Program-made: the position numbers and the translations under genes | Source of the DNA: Platerodrilus igneus | Taxonomy: Eukaryota; Arthropoda; Insecta; Coleoptera; Lycidae | Length of the DNA: 64,000 nucleotides | Direction of reading: 5' to 3' | NCBI GenBank assembly: GCA_036346225.1 | Contig: JARFIW010001082.1 | Coordinates: forward strand, 744,001-808,000 | Shown here: positions 13,601 through 27,973 of the stretch, piece by piece | Position numbering within the stretch: the first letter of the stretch is position 1 | How the letters are laid out: every line of letters begins with the position of its first letter | The notes under the pieces: model-generated | Databases searched by the model: none | Told to the model about the DNA's origin: nothing | What the model saw: only the letters and a program-made list of their open reading frames with translations

Positions 13601-15426
13601 ATTAGTTGCTATCTATGATTAGATGTCAATCATGTTCTAGGATCCTATTTATGTCAGGGTGCTCGGAAGGAATTTTTCAATTAGCGGAGTACTCAACTAA
13701 AAATTAGTTCCGAGATCTACTTGTGTGGCTATCTTATTGCAATTGGCAGTTTAATTAATCTTAAAGATTTACGACTGGCGTATCCTAAGTCGTGTATGAG
13801 AGCCAAGAAAGGGGTTATTTTTCAATTAACTTAAATGTATATAAGGATGCCAGCCGGTGGTAATCGGGGTTGTTTATTTCCAGACGCGTTAGAGGTTGAA
13901 GCTGGCTGTTATTTGCCAGATTGAGTGAAGTGTTTTATTTCTCTGAAGTCAAGTGCGTGCCGTTATGTTCTAAGTTAATTATTTCTCTGAGTAAGTAATT
14001 AGTATATGTGGTATTACCATGAACTCAAGGCTGTGTTATGCAGCATAAGTCAGTTATTTGTTTAAATACAGTATTTGTCGACTTCCATAAAATACAACTC
14101 CGGGTTAAAGCTCAGTTCAAGTAAATTGATCCGTTAGATTATTGTTTTGGAGACCGCATCGTTTTAGAAGGGTCTCCCTTTATATTGTGTTTTGACGGTG
14201 TCAGAGGCCGTTAATCACTAAGCCACGAGACTACCTGAGTATGCAAAGCTCAGGTCAGGAGTCACGTTACTGTACTATTTGACCCTTGAGAAGGTCGTAT
14301 TTTTCCTGGTGTTGATGACCCCGTGGTTAAAGGAGGGTCGTCGCTATAAGCCAGTTAAGTAGACTACGGTAGAATTAATTAATTATTGTATTGGGGTGGT
14401 TTCACCCAGAACTGTTATTAATATTCATAAAATTAGGATCTTAGTTTAGTTTAGTTAAGTTGTGTTTGTGCTAGCCGGAGACTTTAAAAGATTAGACGCT
14501 GTGAAGTGATTTATTTTCGGTCCTGCCATCTTGGTTCATCGCCCACGAACAAAGTGCGACGAGAGCTATTACCGCGATTGGTCCATGGGCCGTTTAATTC
14601 CCATGGTGGCGCCCTATTGTAAATAATGTTATTTACTGTATATTTTTGTTATGCATATGTAATTAGTTGAAGTTTTAGTTAGTAGCCCATTTAATAAAAC
14701 AATCGGAATTTCGTCTCAGTGTGTTTGTTTAATGAACCCCCTCCCTCCCTCTCACCGACTGCTGCAGCTTGCGAGGCAACCTCCCTAAACGTGAGGGTAC
14801 GATAGTGCTAGAGGTCCTGCCATTTATTATTTATTGTTAATTGGATACCCTCACGCGGTAGGTAAATATTTAAATTACAGGTTTAAAGTCAAGTATGAGG
14901 TTAGCCCACTTACTTTAAATAGGATATTTGTAAAATGGGAAAAATTTGATTCAACCACATTTTTGGAAATGAACTGTTTTCTTATCAAAGATATGTAAGT
15001 TTATGTATGCGAACTGTTGTAATGGACAAAATTTTGGAACTAGTATTTTTTTTTGTGTAAATAGAGTGTGATGAATTTTTGTAGTTGCGTTTTTTGGATA
15101 AGATTATAGAGAATAAATTTTCAGAGTGCAGCATAGTGGCGGTTAGATGAAGTTTGATTTTCAGCAGTCCAGGTAAGCTTCTTTGAACGGTTAATAAAAG
15201 TTTTGTAGGAGGGAGCGGAGCAGCCGAGGTAAGATTAGCAGAATTTTTATGACACCCAAAATTGCGAAGCTTTTTCAAGGCGGTTTCCAGAGGAAATTCA
15301 GAAAATTTATATGGAACCCAACTCTGAGGCTTGAAAAAAGGGAATTTCGTGGCATTTTTATAGCACCCAAGTAGTGACGCGGTTTTAATTTTAAAGTTCA
15401 GCAGTGCAGCAGCTAGAGTCAGAGCA

Positions 15427-15489
<63 letters not shown>

Positions 15490-18400
15490 TTATACACTTT
15501 CATGCATGTACTTTTCCATTTATAATTAATATCGGCCTGGAGTGAAAGGCGGTCTTGTAATCTAAGTCTATATAAGCAATTGTAACAGTGAAAACTCAAC
15601 TCAGTAATCATTTAGGCTTTATAGTTTGTGAAAACTAGTTCATACCATTTTATTGTAAAATAAAAATGTTTAAAAACTCTTTATTAAGCCTTAGAAACTT
15701 AATTGGCGCTGCGAACAGGATATTCAGACACAACTACAGAAGTTAATGGTGATTTTTAAATCTTTACTGAATATCGAAGAACCGTCCTGTATTGGTTAGC
15801 GAAGAATCCAACTTTGCCGAATTACAATTGATGATCAACTACAGATCAACGAAACTCGTAACGAAGCACGGAAATTGTCAGCAATACCGATCAACTGAAC
15901 AAACCGTAGAATTAAGAAAATTCAAATAATCTTTCAAACTATTAATTCAGTTTTAGCATTCGAAATAATTGAATATTGTTTGGTTATGTGGAAGAAATAT
16001 TATACTTTAATCAAAACGCGTGTATATTAGGTATCAATTTGTAGCTATTTCTAAAAGCATGTAGATTGTATTATAAAAAAATACTACGAGTAAACTAAAA
16101 CGCTTTTCAGATTTTTGTGTTTTTGTACTTTAATTTCATCTAACCTCTTTCCTACTGCAAACATTTTAAATCCAATGGTAAAATTTATTGCTGTTACCGA
16201 AATGAAAATCTAAGTTGACTATCATAAAAATTTAAAATTATGTAACCAGCCCCTTTAAAAGAGAGTTAGTCCTAGAGTTCCAAAATAAGAGTATAAATCC
16301 GCATTCCAAAAACTATAAATTTAGTAACCTGTTGGGCGGTTTAAATTAATTGTTCATGGCAAAAATATAACGGGTAGTTTCTGATTTTGTGGGTAATAGA
16401 TTGAATCTCAGAAAAATCTGTAAAGGAACCCAAACGATTGGGTTGTAAATTAAAAAGTTACCCAGCCCCTTGACCGCCGAAAGAAGTAGGTAAAAGGAGT
16501 TTGTGGGGTTGTGCTGTTCCCGCAGCCCCCTTCTCCCCTACTTGTATAGTTGAAAGAAAATATTAACCTCTTCATCTTCGTGCAGAGTATTTACATCTTC
16601 AAATTTACGCAGTCAGAAAGTATTAACCAAAGGGTACAACTAGACTTTAAAAGCAACATACCTTTTTAATATTTGGATCTCTTGATAATGCTAGGAAGAG
16701 CTTGTGTATTACTTTCTTACTTATCATATCCTCTTTTTCCTCCCGATATAGATCCAGATCCAATTGTCTACAACCGAAGAACAACCACATATTCCCCACT
16801 TTTTTTCCTGACATAACTTCTGTCAGTCGTTGTTGCCAGAATGACCTGAATGGTGCTATTCCAGTACCAGGTCCAACCAATACTACAGGCTTAAGAATAT
16901 CTTTTGGGAGATGGAAATTAGGTGCGCTACAACAATAAGATGGTAAGTTTTGGTAAACATATATTAACGTACCTTCTAACAAATAAGCAAATTCCATTGC
17001 CTACTACGGCGTCTTGTAGATAATTCGAGCAAACTCCATAATGTGTTGGTCCACTTCCGTCTAAAATTATTCTTGGAATTGTAAAAAATAGGCATAATTT
17101 AAAACATACGTACCTTGGGTTTTAAAAACAACCACCGCCACGGTTACGTGAATTTGATTTTTAAATAAGGCGGGGCTAGATGATATAGAATAAAATCTAG
17201 GTTGCAAAATGCTAAGTTGTGCGACCAGAAGAGGAGCAATTGGATTTACAGAAGGAAATTCCTCTAGAACTTCAAGTAGATTAGGATATCGCCAATGTCT
17301 CCAATCCTCATACGCAGCTGATTCCTAAAAATAAAGAATATTTAAAAAAAAGCGTTGCCTGATTTCGGAGTATCTCAATTTTAAGCACTTACAAGTTCGT
17401 ATTTGATTATCAAAGTTTTGTGGATTACTATCGTAATACAGCAATATAATACACGCTCCTAGCTGGCGATTTTAGTGTTTAGTTTTGACTTCAAGTTAAA
17501 ATTATGTTCAAATGAATGAAGTCCAAATAGTTCTCATTTTAGAATAAGCTTAACTAAGTACTAGTGAATTCTTTACAACGTCCGATAGTCCATAAAAAAT
17601 GACAATTGAATATAAATGAAATATATAAATTTTATTATTAAAAGTTATAGGCTTATAGTTTCTGTTCGGCATAATCATTTCGCAGATTGAGGCATTTGTC
17701 GTTCTTGCGAACAAGCTTTCTGATACCTTTTGCATATAATAGTGTCGTCAATGAATTGAAATGGCTGTCAACGTTGTCTTGAAGTTGATCGTTAGTTTGG
17801 TTGCGCTGGCCTCCTAGCCACTTGTTTAGTTCAGGGAAAACATGGAAGTCTACTTAGTGCTAGTTCGGGCCTGTATAGCGGGTGATTGAACACTTCCCAT
17901 AAGAATGTCCGAAAGAGCCCTTGAGTTACAGGATCTCTGTGCGCATAGGCGTCATCATAGATCACAACTACTCCAAAAGTCAGCATGCATTTTCTTTTGT
18001 TTTGGATGGATCTACTCAGACGTCGGCAATAAAGAATTTCGTTAATTGTAGTCCCAGGCCGCATTAACTCCACAGGTAGTACATCTTTTTGGTCCCAAAA
18101 TTCAGTTGTCGTAAACTTTCAGTCATCGGAAGTTTCTTTAACCTTTTTGGTTTGTTTGGTGAGTTTGTGTGTATTACTTATTGTAAGGTGTGTGTTTCAG
18201 ATGTTTCTTATAGTAACAAACTTTCGTCTCCTGTTATAATAACGGGTACGGAACGTTAAAGCTCTAATCATAATGCAAGTATTATAGTTACGAGTCAAAA
18301 TCTTTAGGACCCAGCGAACATATAGTTTTATTTTGTTGCTAGTAAAGTACAGAGATTATCCGGACACTTTTAAAAATCGCACAAACAAATCATTTATGGT

Positions 18401-21400
18401 GAGTCTCCAGTTTTCTCTAGCCACTTCGTCAACTCGTCGAACAAAGCTGTGTCTATATCAATACACTTACGTCTTTAACCCCCTTCATCATGCACATCGC
18501 ACTATCACCGACATCATCATAAGAAATTAAGTTTTCTCTATACACGCGACCTATTCTTCAATGAATTTCTGCTGCATTATTTCCTTATACTTTTAGGAAA
18601 CTAATAATACTTCGCAAATCGCACTTAGTAGGAGAATCAATTGATGTAGCCATGGTTACGTGTTGCAACTCAAATCAGTATGCCGTCAAGGGTCAAACTG
18701 TAACAGATCGTGTGAATGAAAAGCTACGCAGTTGCTCCCTGCGCACAGCGGCCACCTGCCGCTCGTCTATCGTTTACGGTATGCGATTGTTGGTTGAAAA
18801 AAGCGGTCCTCGTAATATATCTGTTACATGATTTTTACTTAATGCATGATTTTTTATACTGATGCATTCTGTGCTTTCAAAATTCTACAATACTAAAGCA
18901 AATGCTATGAGGTTATACATCGCATGCTGGATAGTTTGACGTTAGTTAATTCTCTAATTGGGTAGCTTAGTTCCAAAAGATGCTCTCACGAAAATACCCA
19001 GAGAGAGAAATATTTATCAAAACAATTCCTACGGTACAACGGATCAGTCGCATTATGAAATGTCAAAAACATATAAAAGGAATATAAAATATAAAACAGG
19101 AAAAATGCGTGTCGCTGAGCAATGACTCACATTACATGTTTATTGTAGATTAAGATTCATTAAGGAACGCTTCTTGCACGGTGTTTGTTTAATATAATAA
19201 CTTGACAAAGAAAGATACATGATCACATGTTAGCCGTACGAAACTGGTTTTCATCCTTTTAGATCTATGCACAATAGCTAGCCCTGGAATTTTTGTCGTA
19301 ATGTTGACACGTTTATTTCAACTGACACGATAACAAATACTAGTTGAATGTCAATACATTGCACAATTCTTGACATCAGCTAATGGATTGTCGGAACGAA
19401 ATAATTTCAGATAAATATTTGATATGACTTTCTTGAAAGCTTCTCTAACCTTAACAATGTATGGCTACCTTCTGCATATCTTATTTTGTTGTTAGGTCTT
19501 AGAAGCTAGCTTAAGCTCTTGAGAGTTTATACCGCCAACAATCGACTTGCTCTTCTTACTGATTTCTGATCCAAAACCTATCAGTATATATTAATGGTCA
19601 TTATATCCTTTGTTCTCTAGCACAACCCACACGGAATTTTTCACATGGTGCGGTATGTGACCATAACTAAGTCTACAGATGATATTTTTAGTAATCTTAT
19701 TAAATTGGTTTGTCCGCGTAATCTAGTAAATTTACTTGTGTGTCATTATTAGTTTTACAGAAGTTTTTCTCGTTTTGACACAGATCTCTCTCACGGTGGT
19801 ATGTTTGGCATTAAAAGCCCCAGTCACTGTCGCCTGTTCAGGCTTATCTGTGGCTTTGGAAACTTCCTATTTTATTTTCTCAACACTTCCAAATATCCTT
19901 TTTGATACGGTTGGGCAATATGGAGACAGATATAAAATGAAGGTAAGACATGTCCAGGGAAACAAATTGTATTGCTATCCGGTAACCCAGAACTTCTTAG
20001 TTCAAAAACAAATACGAAAAAAAATTTAGAAATGTGATAATGTCTGAAACATGAAATTGTAACGCGTTCACGTTACGCAAATATAAACTAAATAGGTAAA
20101 AAGAAATTTAAATTTGGATGGACAAACTAAATATAGACGGCCACCGTATAGTATATTTCACGAATAGTTAATGTTAATTAAGCATGACATTTCAAAATAT
20201 TTGTTCCTATGAAAGTAATTTAGATAATAAAGTATAAAATTATTTCTTTTAAATACATTGCTAACGTAATAATTCAGGATGCTGACTTATTTTTCAAACC
20301 GTAAATGAAAACAGGTCTAATTGCGAAAAGACGCTACATATGAGCTTCCCACAAAAAGATAAATTTACGATAGACAGTTGAAAGTAAAACAGCTTCAAAA
20401 TGTAAATATGGACTTTTTCGTAGGGGGAAAGGTATTTGGTGCGCGAGTTATTAATTCACTTCGCTTGTAAGTTGTGCAAGTAATTTTAGTCCTTGTGTGG
20501 GGACTTGGAAGTCGTGTGGACTCCGGCAATAAAGAGCTCTTGTACCTGCTCAAAGAATGAGCTTTGTTTTGTGTTAAAAGAGCTGCTGTTAAAAGAAAAA
20601 CAATAATGGGCTGGTGTTTCTGGACTTGAATAAATTTTAGAGGTAAACAGAAAATTAAATTGTGAGTAAAATATAAGCTTCTTGGTTTACAATTTATAAT
20701 TATGTTCATGTGGGTTTTAATGTAAATGGCGTGTATCGATGTAGTAATAAATTAACAAAACATGAAAATGATTACTTTGTTAGACTATGAAATAGAGACA
20801 AGAAACTCGCTTTGTTTTAAATTTAAGTAGAATATTTTTGGGAAATAAGGTTTAAACACTTTGAAAAATTAGGAAATTAGTTTTAGTTTTAAAGTATTTT
20901 TAATGGACAGTTGAACGATGAGGGTAAAAGTTAGTATTGCACTACGTCTCCTAAGTATTGTTAATTAAGGTATTTCCATATATGGTATTTAGAATGTCAT
21001 GTAAATCAATAGTGGAACTGGAATATTGGTATTGTAGTATTATGGATTGATTTAATGTTTTCTGCTCTGTAAGGCATCTTTTAGTAATACCTGATCAGTT
21101 TGATGTTAGGAAATTAAGTCTCTTTTAGAAATGTATCTGTATTCTTAGGGTACTATTTTAATGTTAATAAAGATTAAGTTTTAGTTGAATTTTAGTTGAA
21201 CTTATTGCTGAACTAGAAAGAAAATTAGATAAATTTGTGAAAGTATATCCAGCCACTCTCATTATAAAGTCGTATTTGGGGAGAGGGCCCTTTATTTTAA
21301 AAACTTCTTTGTTATGATAAAATTTAATCGAGTTTTTAAGGTATAGTAGAGAAAGGGAGGTATGATGTGACGAGATATAGGAAACCAAAAGCAAAGGAAA

Positions 21401-24400
21401 CCTTTCGGGATAACGACTTCTGTGTAGGGAAATATAGAAATAGATTGCTGAGACATGACGGTTTGGCGTCTCTAACTTATGGCAACCAGAAAAGCCTTCC
21501 AAGGTAAATAACCACTGAAATGTATGTTTTGTATTTCAGTAATTCCAAATATCTTTTTTTTTATAGGAACCCACTCCCGCATCATTGTAGTCAGCCGGTG
21601 TACCATTAAAATTGTTACGGAGTTCCCGCCTTTCCAGAGCAAATCTAAATTTGTAACGTAACGTTATTTTTATCCATAACAAAATGATTAATCCCAACGA
21701 GAAAAATTAATTGCTTTATTGTTTTGGTAGTGTGTAGATACACGATGTCTAGATAACAATTATATGAACAGCGGCTGCTACATTTATAACGATGTATAAA
21801 CATATCAAACTTCCCTAAACTATAGCTGTCTTCCTTTTACATTCTAAGTTAACTCCCGCAATGTGTCCCTCTTTTATCTTAGGCACAGACTAAACAATAA
21901 ACATTTTTAATACAGTATGTATCCACTACATATAGAGATAACATAGGGATCTTCTATAATGATCTATACTTCAAATTTTATATAGATCCGCATATCGCTG
22001 TGCCTTTTACAGCATAAGCTTCTTGTTATTTGGTATTATACGTACTTGGTATATCTAACAAAGCTTTAATTTCACTTACCGTTGCTAATACGGTAAGCTG
22101 TTTCTTGTCTTCCTCGCTGGATGCAATTGATGCAAAATTCTGCAGTAGGTTTGGTGAAGGAGGTGTAGTTATATCCAAAAACCGTGTAAACATTTCCCTC
22201 ACGGAACAAACCGGTAATCTCTCATGTCGTTTCCACGTTTTTACCGTCCCTAAAATATCTTCATAGGGATCGTTTTATTATCTAAAAATAGCTTACCATT
22301 TGGAGTGTGATTTTCATGCAAAATCTGTAATTCTATTGGTACATCTGGATTGTCAACACCCTTTAGCTTTTCGATAATTTTATCAACAAGTTCGGGGCGA
22401 TTTTCCGGATATACACCTACATGGTCGCCTGGTTTATATGGTAGGCTGGTTTCAATTTCTAGCAATAATGTGGCTCTAGAGGATTCCTGACCATGGAGAT
22501 TAGTACGATTTAACAGTTTACAGTTTGACACCTAAAAAAGCGCTTTTATTACATATCGTACCACAATGGTTTTGATGTACATTTTTATTATGGCACTTCG
22601 ATAATGAAACTTCGGTTTTTTGGCTTGGAAGACACAAATCTTACAGTGGTAGCTGAAATCGTATCCGTTTCACAAATTTTTGTAGCCTCTAAAAATGCGT
22701 CGGCATCATCCAAACAAAAAGCTTCGCATGCCAGCTGAAGAATGGAAATAAGATATTTGTATTTACTTGTTGAATTTCTATTTACCTTAAATATTTGAGG
22801 TGCCCATTTTTTAAAAGCCTGCTCCTGACCACACATTTCGTCGCCTCTTCCCATTGCCATAAGTCTTTCACCGCCTAGTTCGCCTACAAGATTATCTACG
22901 TATTTTCCAAAGGCACAAAATTTTGGATAAGCACTTGATCCCAGAGCAAATACAGCAAACCTATAAAAAAGATTTGGATATAAATGTCTTGTGCTAAAAG
23001 TGGAAAGTTAAAAATTTAATTTCTAGTAAAAACAGTAACTTTAATTTGTAATGATGTAATATTGGGTTATATAGATTTGTTTGCTATCCGGTAATTTACC
23101 ATTTAAGCAAAAAGAAGTTGGAGAAAGTTAAATATTTGCACGGAAGTGGACCGTGCTTCTTAATTTGGCCTCTTTGTGCAACCGCCAATTGTGTAAAACT
23201 TAGAGGTTTATGTAATGTATGTAGTATCCAAACAAATTTAAATAGCAACATTGCTATTATCTATTCCTTAAATTTATATTTAAAACATTTTCAATCAGCG
23301 TTTAATAATAATTTGGGTATCAGGAAATCTGAAATCTATTATATAATATGGTAAAAACCATCAAATAATTCTTAGGTTTGTTAAACAACACTTTGCAAAT
23401 TAACTAACGCGAAATAGTATAAGTTATATATTGGTGTATGACGATAAGTCTTTTGATGTTTTGCAATTTTTCAAACAGCTTTCAAAGTCTGCAAATTGCG
23501 GAATCCCCACATTAGGTTACTTACTAAAATTAGAATTAAGAAGTGTTAATAAAGTATGCTTTTCAAATTGTACACAACGATCGTGGAGAACAGAGTGCGC
23601 TTAAATTAATTTTAAGTTTATCATAATTTATGCTATCAAGTATTCCAATAACGCATAAATAGAATTAGCGTAACAAAAGCATTTTTAATTTTAAGCAATA
23701 ATTAATTGGACTAAAAGCTTTGACCAATTTCAAGTTTTATTAATTATATTAAATAATTCAAGGCAAGGTAGAGATTCACAATAAAGTTGCAACCAAGTCA
23801 TTTCCGTTCACATAGGTAAGAAGCAGACATCTATTGTTTGTAATTAAAGTAGAGCATAGAGTTACAATGTATGAAGAATGCGCAATCCTTCCTTGCAATT
23901 TATTCATTATTATGAATAACACTTTATTATACTAAAGGGTTTATTGTTAAATACAAAAAAAGACTTGCCAACTGCAAGCGACTGCATCCAACTCGCATGG
24001 GGTCTGGATGACATGCAGTTTCATTAAATTGTAATACAATGTATTAGTAATAATACGGTTGCTTTTCTAATATGCTTTAGATTATATTAAGAACCTTATG
24101 TACAAAGGGCAAACGATATTAGTAATTAGGAGGGACACTGTTATGAATTGTTCAGACTAAAGAAGGCAATTGCCATGAGATATATAGAAAACGCTGTTTT
24201 GCGTTCAAGATGCATTCAGTATTTAGTAATTAGTAATCTGAAATTGGCATTAAATAGTAGTTGAGTAATGTAAAAGTGAAATTGAAATTCAAAATACGCT
24301 ATTTGTCGCTGTTGTATACAGAGACGGACCGAATAAAAGTTTGTATTATCTAAAGTAAAATTAACAGTGAAATGTACCGTAAACAATAAATTGAAAGAAT

Positions 24401-26262
24401 TTTTAAACTTAAATTTTTAAATATGTTATTGTAAAAGTTCTGAAATGATTATAAATGTAGAAAAAAATTTAAAAACAAACATCAAGGGACAAAATCATAA
24501 TCGACGCAGGTGATAGCAATTTTTTTGCAAAAAGACCGGAGGACTTTCCGAAAACAAAAGTTTTCCGGTTCGCGAGTTTTACTCTTTATTTAGAACGAAT
24601 TTTAAGCAGAACAGAAAAATGAAGATTATGAGAGTGCCTTGTTCAGTTACAATATTTTGCAAAATACAATTTTTTTAAAAGTATTTTGACAGATTTTTCA
24701 CTTTTATTGTGCTTTATTTTATTGGACATTTTATTTATTTATGAGAATAGAGGATATTTTGTTAGATTTGAGCAGGCTACACGTTGCTTGTACGTCAGAT
24801 ATTCAACAACGTGAATTTATATTTGACTCAAACAAATTAGGAACCCATAATTTAAAGATCACAGTAGGGAACGATATTGAAATTTTCAGAATGGCTACAA
24901 GTACACACAATTTAAAACTATACCTTAACGCAATTCCGCAGTACCACGGAAATCAGGCAATTTTAGAAATATCTATATCAGGTTGTAAAACATTTTTCAA
25001 GATCTTTTATGACGAAAAGAACCCAGCTCAAAATTCTTGACTTTTGATACTAATTTTAAACAAACCTGTAAGTCGAGCTGTAATTCTAATAGCTGGTAGA
25101 AAGGATATAGTTTCATGGGATGATTATAAAACATAATTAATTTCATATTTCGAAGATCAATGAAATTCAAAAGATTTAGTTAGGGATTTGTTAAGTCTTA
25201 GAATAAATAGGGATGAGGTATCATACCAGTTTGGAATGAGAGTACTATAAGTACTTTCAGGACTATGCTCCTGTAGAATATAATTACGTAATTGAACCTT
25301 GGACGGAGCAGATAGTAAAATTTCCAGTAAACCCAAAATCAGATATAGACATATATCACAAAAGTTTTGGACAAGAATTAGAAATGCCTCCAGCAATAGT
25401 AAAAATTGAAGATAAACACGCAATTACAACATTTTTAAATGAAAGCGAGAAAATCCTCAGTCTAAAATGGGTCCAACCTATAGACATTCAGGAAATTAAT
25501 TTTACAGACATGGATGTTGACGACATTTAAAATTCAATGATCATATTGGACTTAGATGACAATTTTCAGGACAAAATTTTAAAAAATAATTTATCAAACC
25601 TTAGATTTGATCGCTTAAACGAAGAAGGAAAACATGCAATTCAAAAAGTATATTACGAATTTAGAGACATTCTATTGCAAACAAATGATACCTCTATTAA
25701 CTCTCTATTAACTTGGTCGACAAGTGTAAGTGCGCACTTTCAGACCTGCTACGATAGTCCCAGAGGCAGGTAACTACTCCTCTTAAGGTACAATCACTCT
25801 GTTTCTTTTGCATAAAATATAGCTATTTCTTTTGTTGGTTGATAACCACGTAAGTGACTGAGTTCTTGTCCTACTCAAGGTTATGGCACAATAAATTACA
25901 GACCGTGTGCTAAAAATTTACTTTCACTAGTACACAGGTGCTTACGTGCTTGTTTTTCAATTTACAATTAATATGGACCGAAGCGAACGTTAGAACAATT
26001 TTTGCTTACTTTACATTTATTTTAAATTTTAATTTTAAATTTATTTTAAGTTTTAATTTGGAATTTATTTTAAGTTTTAATTTTACATTTATTTTAAGTT
26101 TTAATTTTAAATTTATTTTATTAACTTCAACAACATGTTTACTAAATTCTAATCTAGATTAAGTCTAAGACTTGGTTCATTTCAATTTAGGGTTAGGCTA
26201 CTTAACTTTACGGTTACGTTATTACTTTTAGGAAGTGCACTTCAAACAGCGTTCTAATACTG

Positions 26263-26303
<41 letters not shown>

Positions 26304-26761
26304 AATTCTTTGTTTCTGGACGTTATTAATATTCAATTAAGATTAGATTTTGGGTTTTACTTCGTCCAAATGTCATAAATTTTTTCAAAATGCCAAAGTC
26401 ATTTATTAATAACTGACGTTTCGGAAAATATGTTTCCTTACACTTAGTTCTATAATTAAATGGTTAACATCTTTGGAGAATTTCTTAAAAACTATACTTA
26501 CATTTATTAAACTGTTGGTTTTTATGAAATTTTGTGTTGAATGTAATTTGTATTGGTTTTGTTTTGTTTTACTAACTACGTTTTTAATACTAGAAATTAC
26601 ACAAGTGCTAATTAACAATAAAAAAATTAAATTTTAAAAATTAAAGATGTTGTTACTTATAAATTATATAAAATTATGATAATCTACTGAAACATTATAA
26701 TTAATAAAAATATTATCATTTATATACAGTTCTATATTACGTTCTAATGTGTTTGTATGTG

Positions 26762-26813
<52 letters not shown>

Positions 26814-26880
26814 CGTGTGTGTGTTATTTATATAATATGTAAAATAAATTATAATGTGGGTGTGTGTGTATGCATGCATG

Positions 26881-26911
<31 letters not shown>

Positions 26912-27916
26912 ATCTTTTTAGACTGCTTTAATCAATTTAAATGGTGTTTAATACTTTTCATTTAAGGAAAATAAAAATGCATAACTTTTGTGCAGGTTAT
27001 CTATGTCATTTTTAAAATTAATTGTGTTGATTTGTTTTTGGATATGGTAGCTTTCTAAAAATAATCTGTTTTTGTATATACTTTCTGTATCTAATATTTT
27101 CGCGTTGTCAAAATCTGCTTGGTGTTGATATTCATTTAAATGTATAGTAAGGGCGCATGATTTTTTATTTAATTTTTGGTCACTTTTATGTTGTATTATT
27201 CTGTTCTTTAGCCACTGTTTGGATTGTCCTATATATTGTTTATTGCAGCTACAGGGGATGCTGTATATGACATTGCTTTTTAGTGATTTTGGGATATTAT
27301 CTTTGGTCCTGGTAAATATGTTCTTAATGCTATTTTCATATTTAGTCGAAATTTTTATTTGTGGAGTTTCTAATAGTTTTATTAAAGATGGTGTTAGTTG
27401 TTGTATGTATGGAAGTGTTTTGTATTTGTTAAGTTCAGTTCCTATGTGTTTTTCTGGATGTATTTGTTTAGTTTGAAAAATTAGTTTATTTGTTAAAGAT
27501 TTAGGATATCCATTGTTTAGTAAAGTTTTTTGTAGTTGTTTAAGATTAGTTGCAAGGAAAATGGGGTCGGAAATTTTTGAAATTCTGTTTTTTAAAGTTA
27601 GGGCAGTATTTATTTTATGTCTGAAAGTATGATTTGAGTTAAAATTGAGGTAGCGGCCGGAATTTGTTGGTTTTTGGTATGAATCAAAAATAAGTTTATT
27701 ATTAGAATCTCTAATGACGATCGTATCTAAAAAACTCAGTTTTCTGTTGATTTCTGTTTCTGTGGTAAACTGAAGTTTTGGATGGAAATTGTTGAATGCT
27801 ATATTAGTTTCTTCGATTTTGTCTTTTGGGATAGAGCAAATTATGTCATGACTTTGGCATTTTGAAAAAAAAAAAAATTTATGGCATTTGGACGAAGTAA
27901 AACCCAAAATCTAATC

Positions 27917-27973
<57 letters not shown>

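Larger units (their letters stand above)
319..16661 (-). other. NOS intron, 16.3 kb
   Basis: GT-AG intron between exons k and l. From 319 to 4050 I see AT-rich non-coding sequence apart from a GC-richer stretch at about 1470-1870. From 5340 to 8170 I see nothing recognisable. From 10690 to 15430 the plus strand is C-poor and G/A/T-rich with no credible long frame; it may be degraded LTR-element interior. From 15490 to 16661 I see nothing. Confidence 0.9.
26301..27918 (-). mobile_element. Penelope-like (PLE) fragment flanked by inverted repeats
   Basis: A unit of about 1.6 kb bounded on both sides by (TA)n. Arms 26339-26402 and 27848-27918 are inverted copies of each other. Between them lie a hairpin ending in GAAACGTC (minus strand, about 26411-26435), an AT-rich part with a GT run (26764-26911), and the C-terminal PLE coding region. 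It is 5'-truncated: the catalytic part of reverse transcriptase is missing. Confidence 0.78.

Noticed and set aside
16647..16997. 116-codon NOS frame beginning MEFAYLL
   Set aside because: It crosses the 46-bp intron 16927-16972 and starts in a wrong frame of exon j.
19736..20029. 97-codon plus-strand frame
   Set aside because: No recognised domain, no splice or context support; probably chance.
24741..25040. Small host gene of 99 codons
   Set aside because: Matches insect gypsy gag and continues with broken gag and pol sequence.
25938..26162. Repeat protein with FILSFNFK units
   Set aside because: By-product of a 24-bp minisatellite in AT-rich DNA.
26664..26879. Thr/His-rich open frame
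   Set aside because: Translation of a GT repeat.
27219..27476. 85-codon membrane-like frame
   Set aside because: Opposite strand of the PLE endonuclease region.
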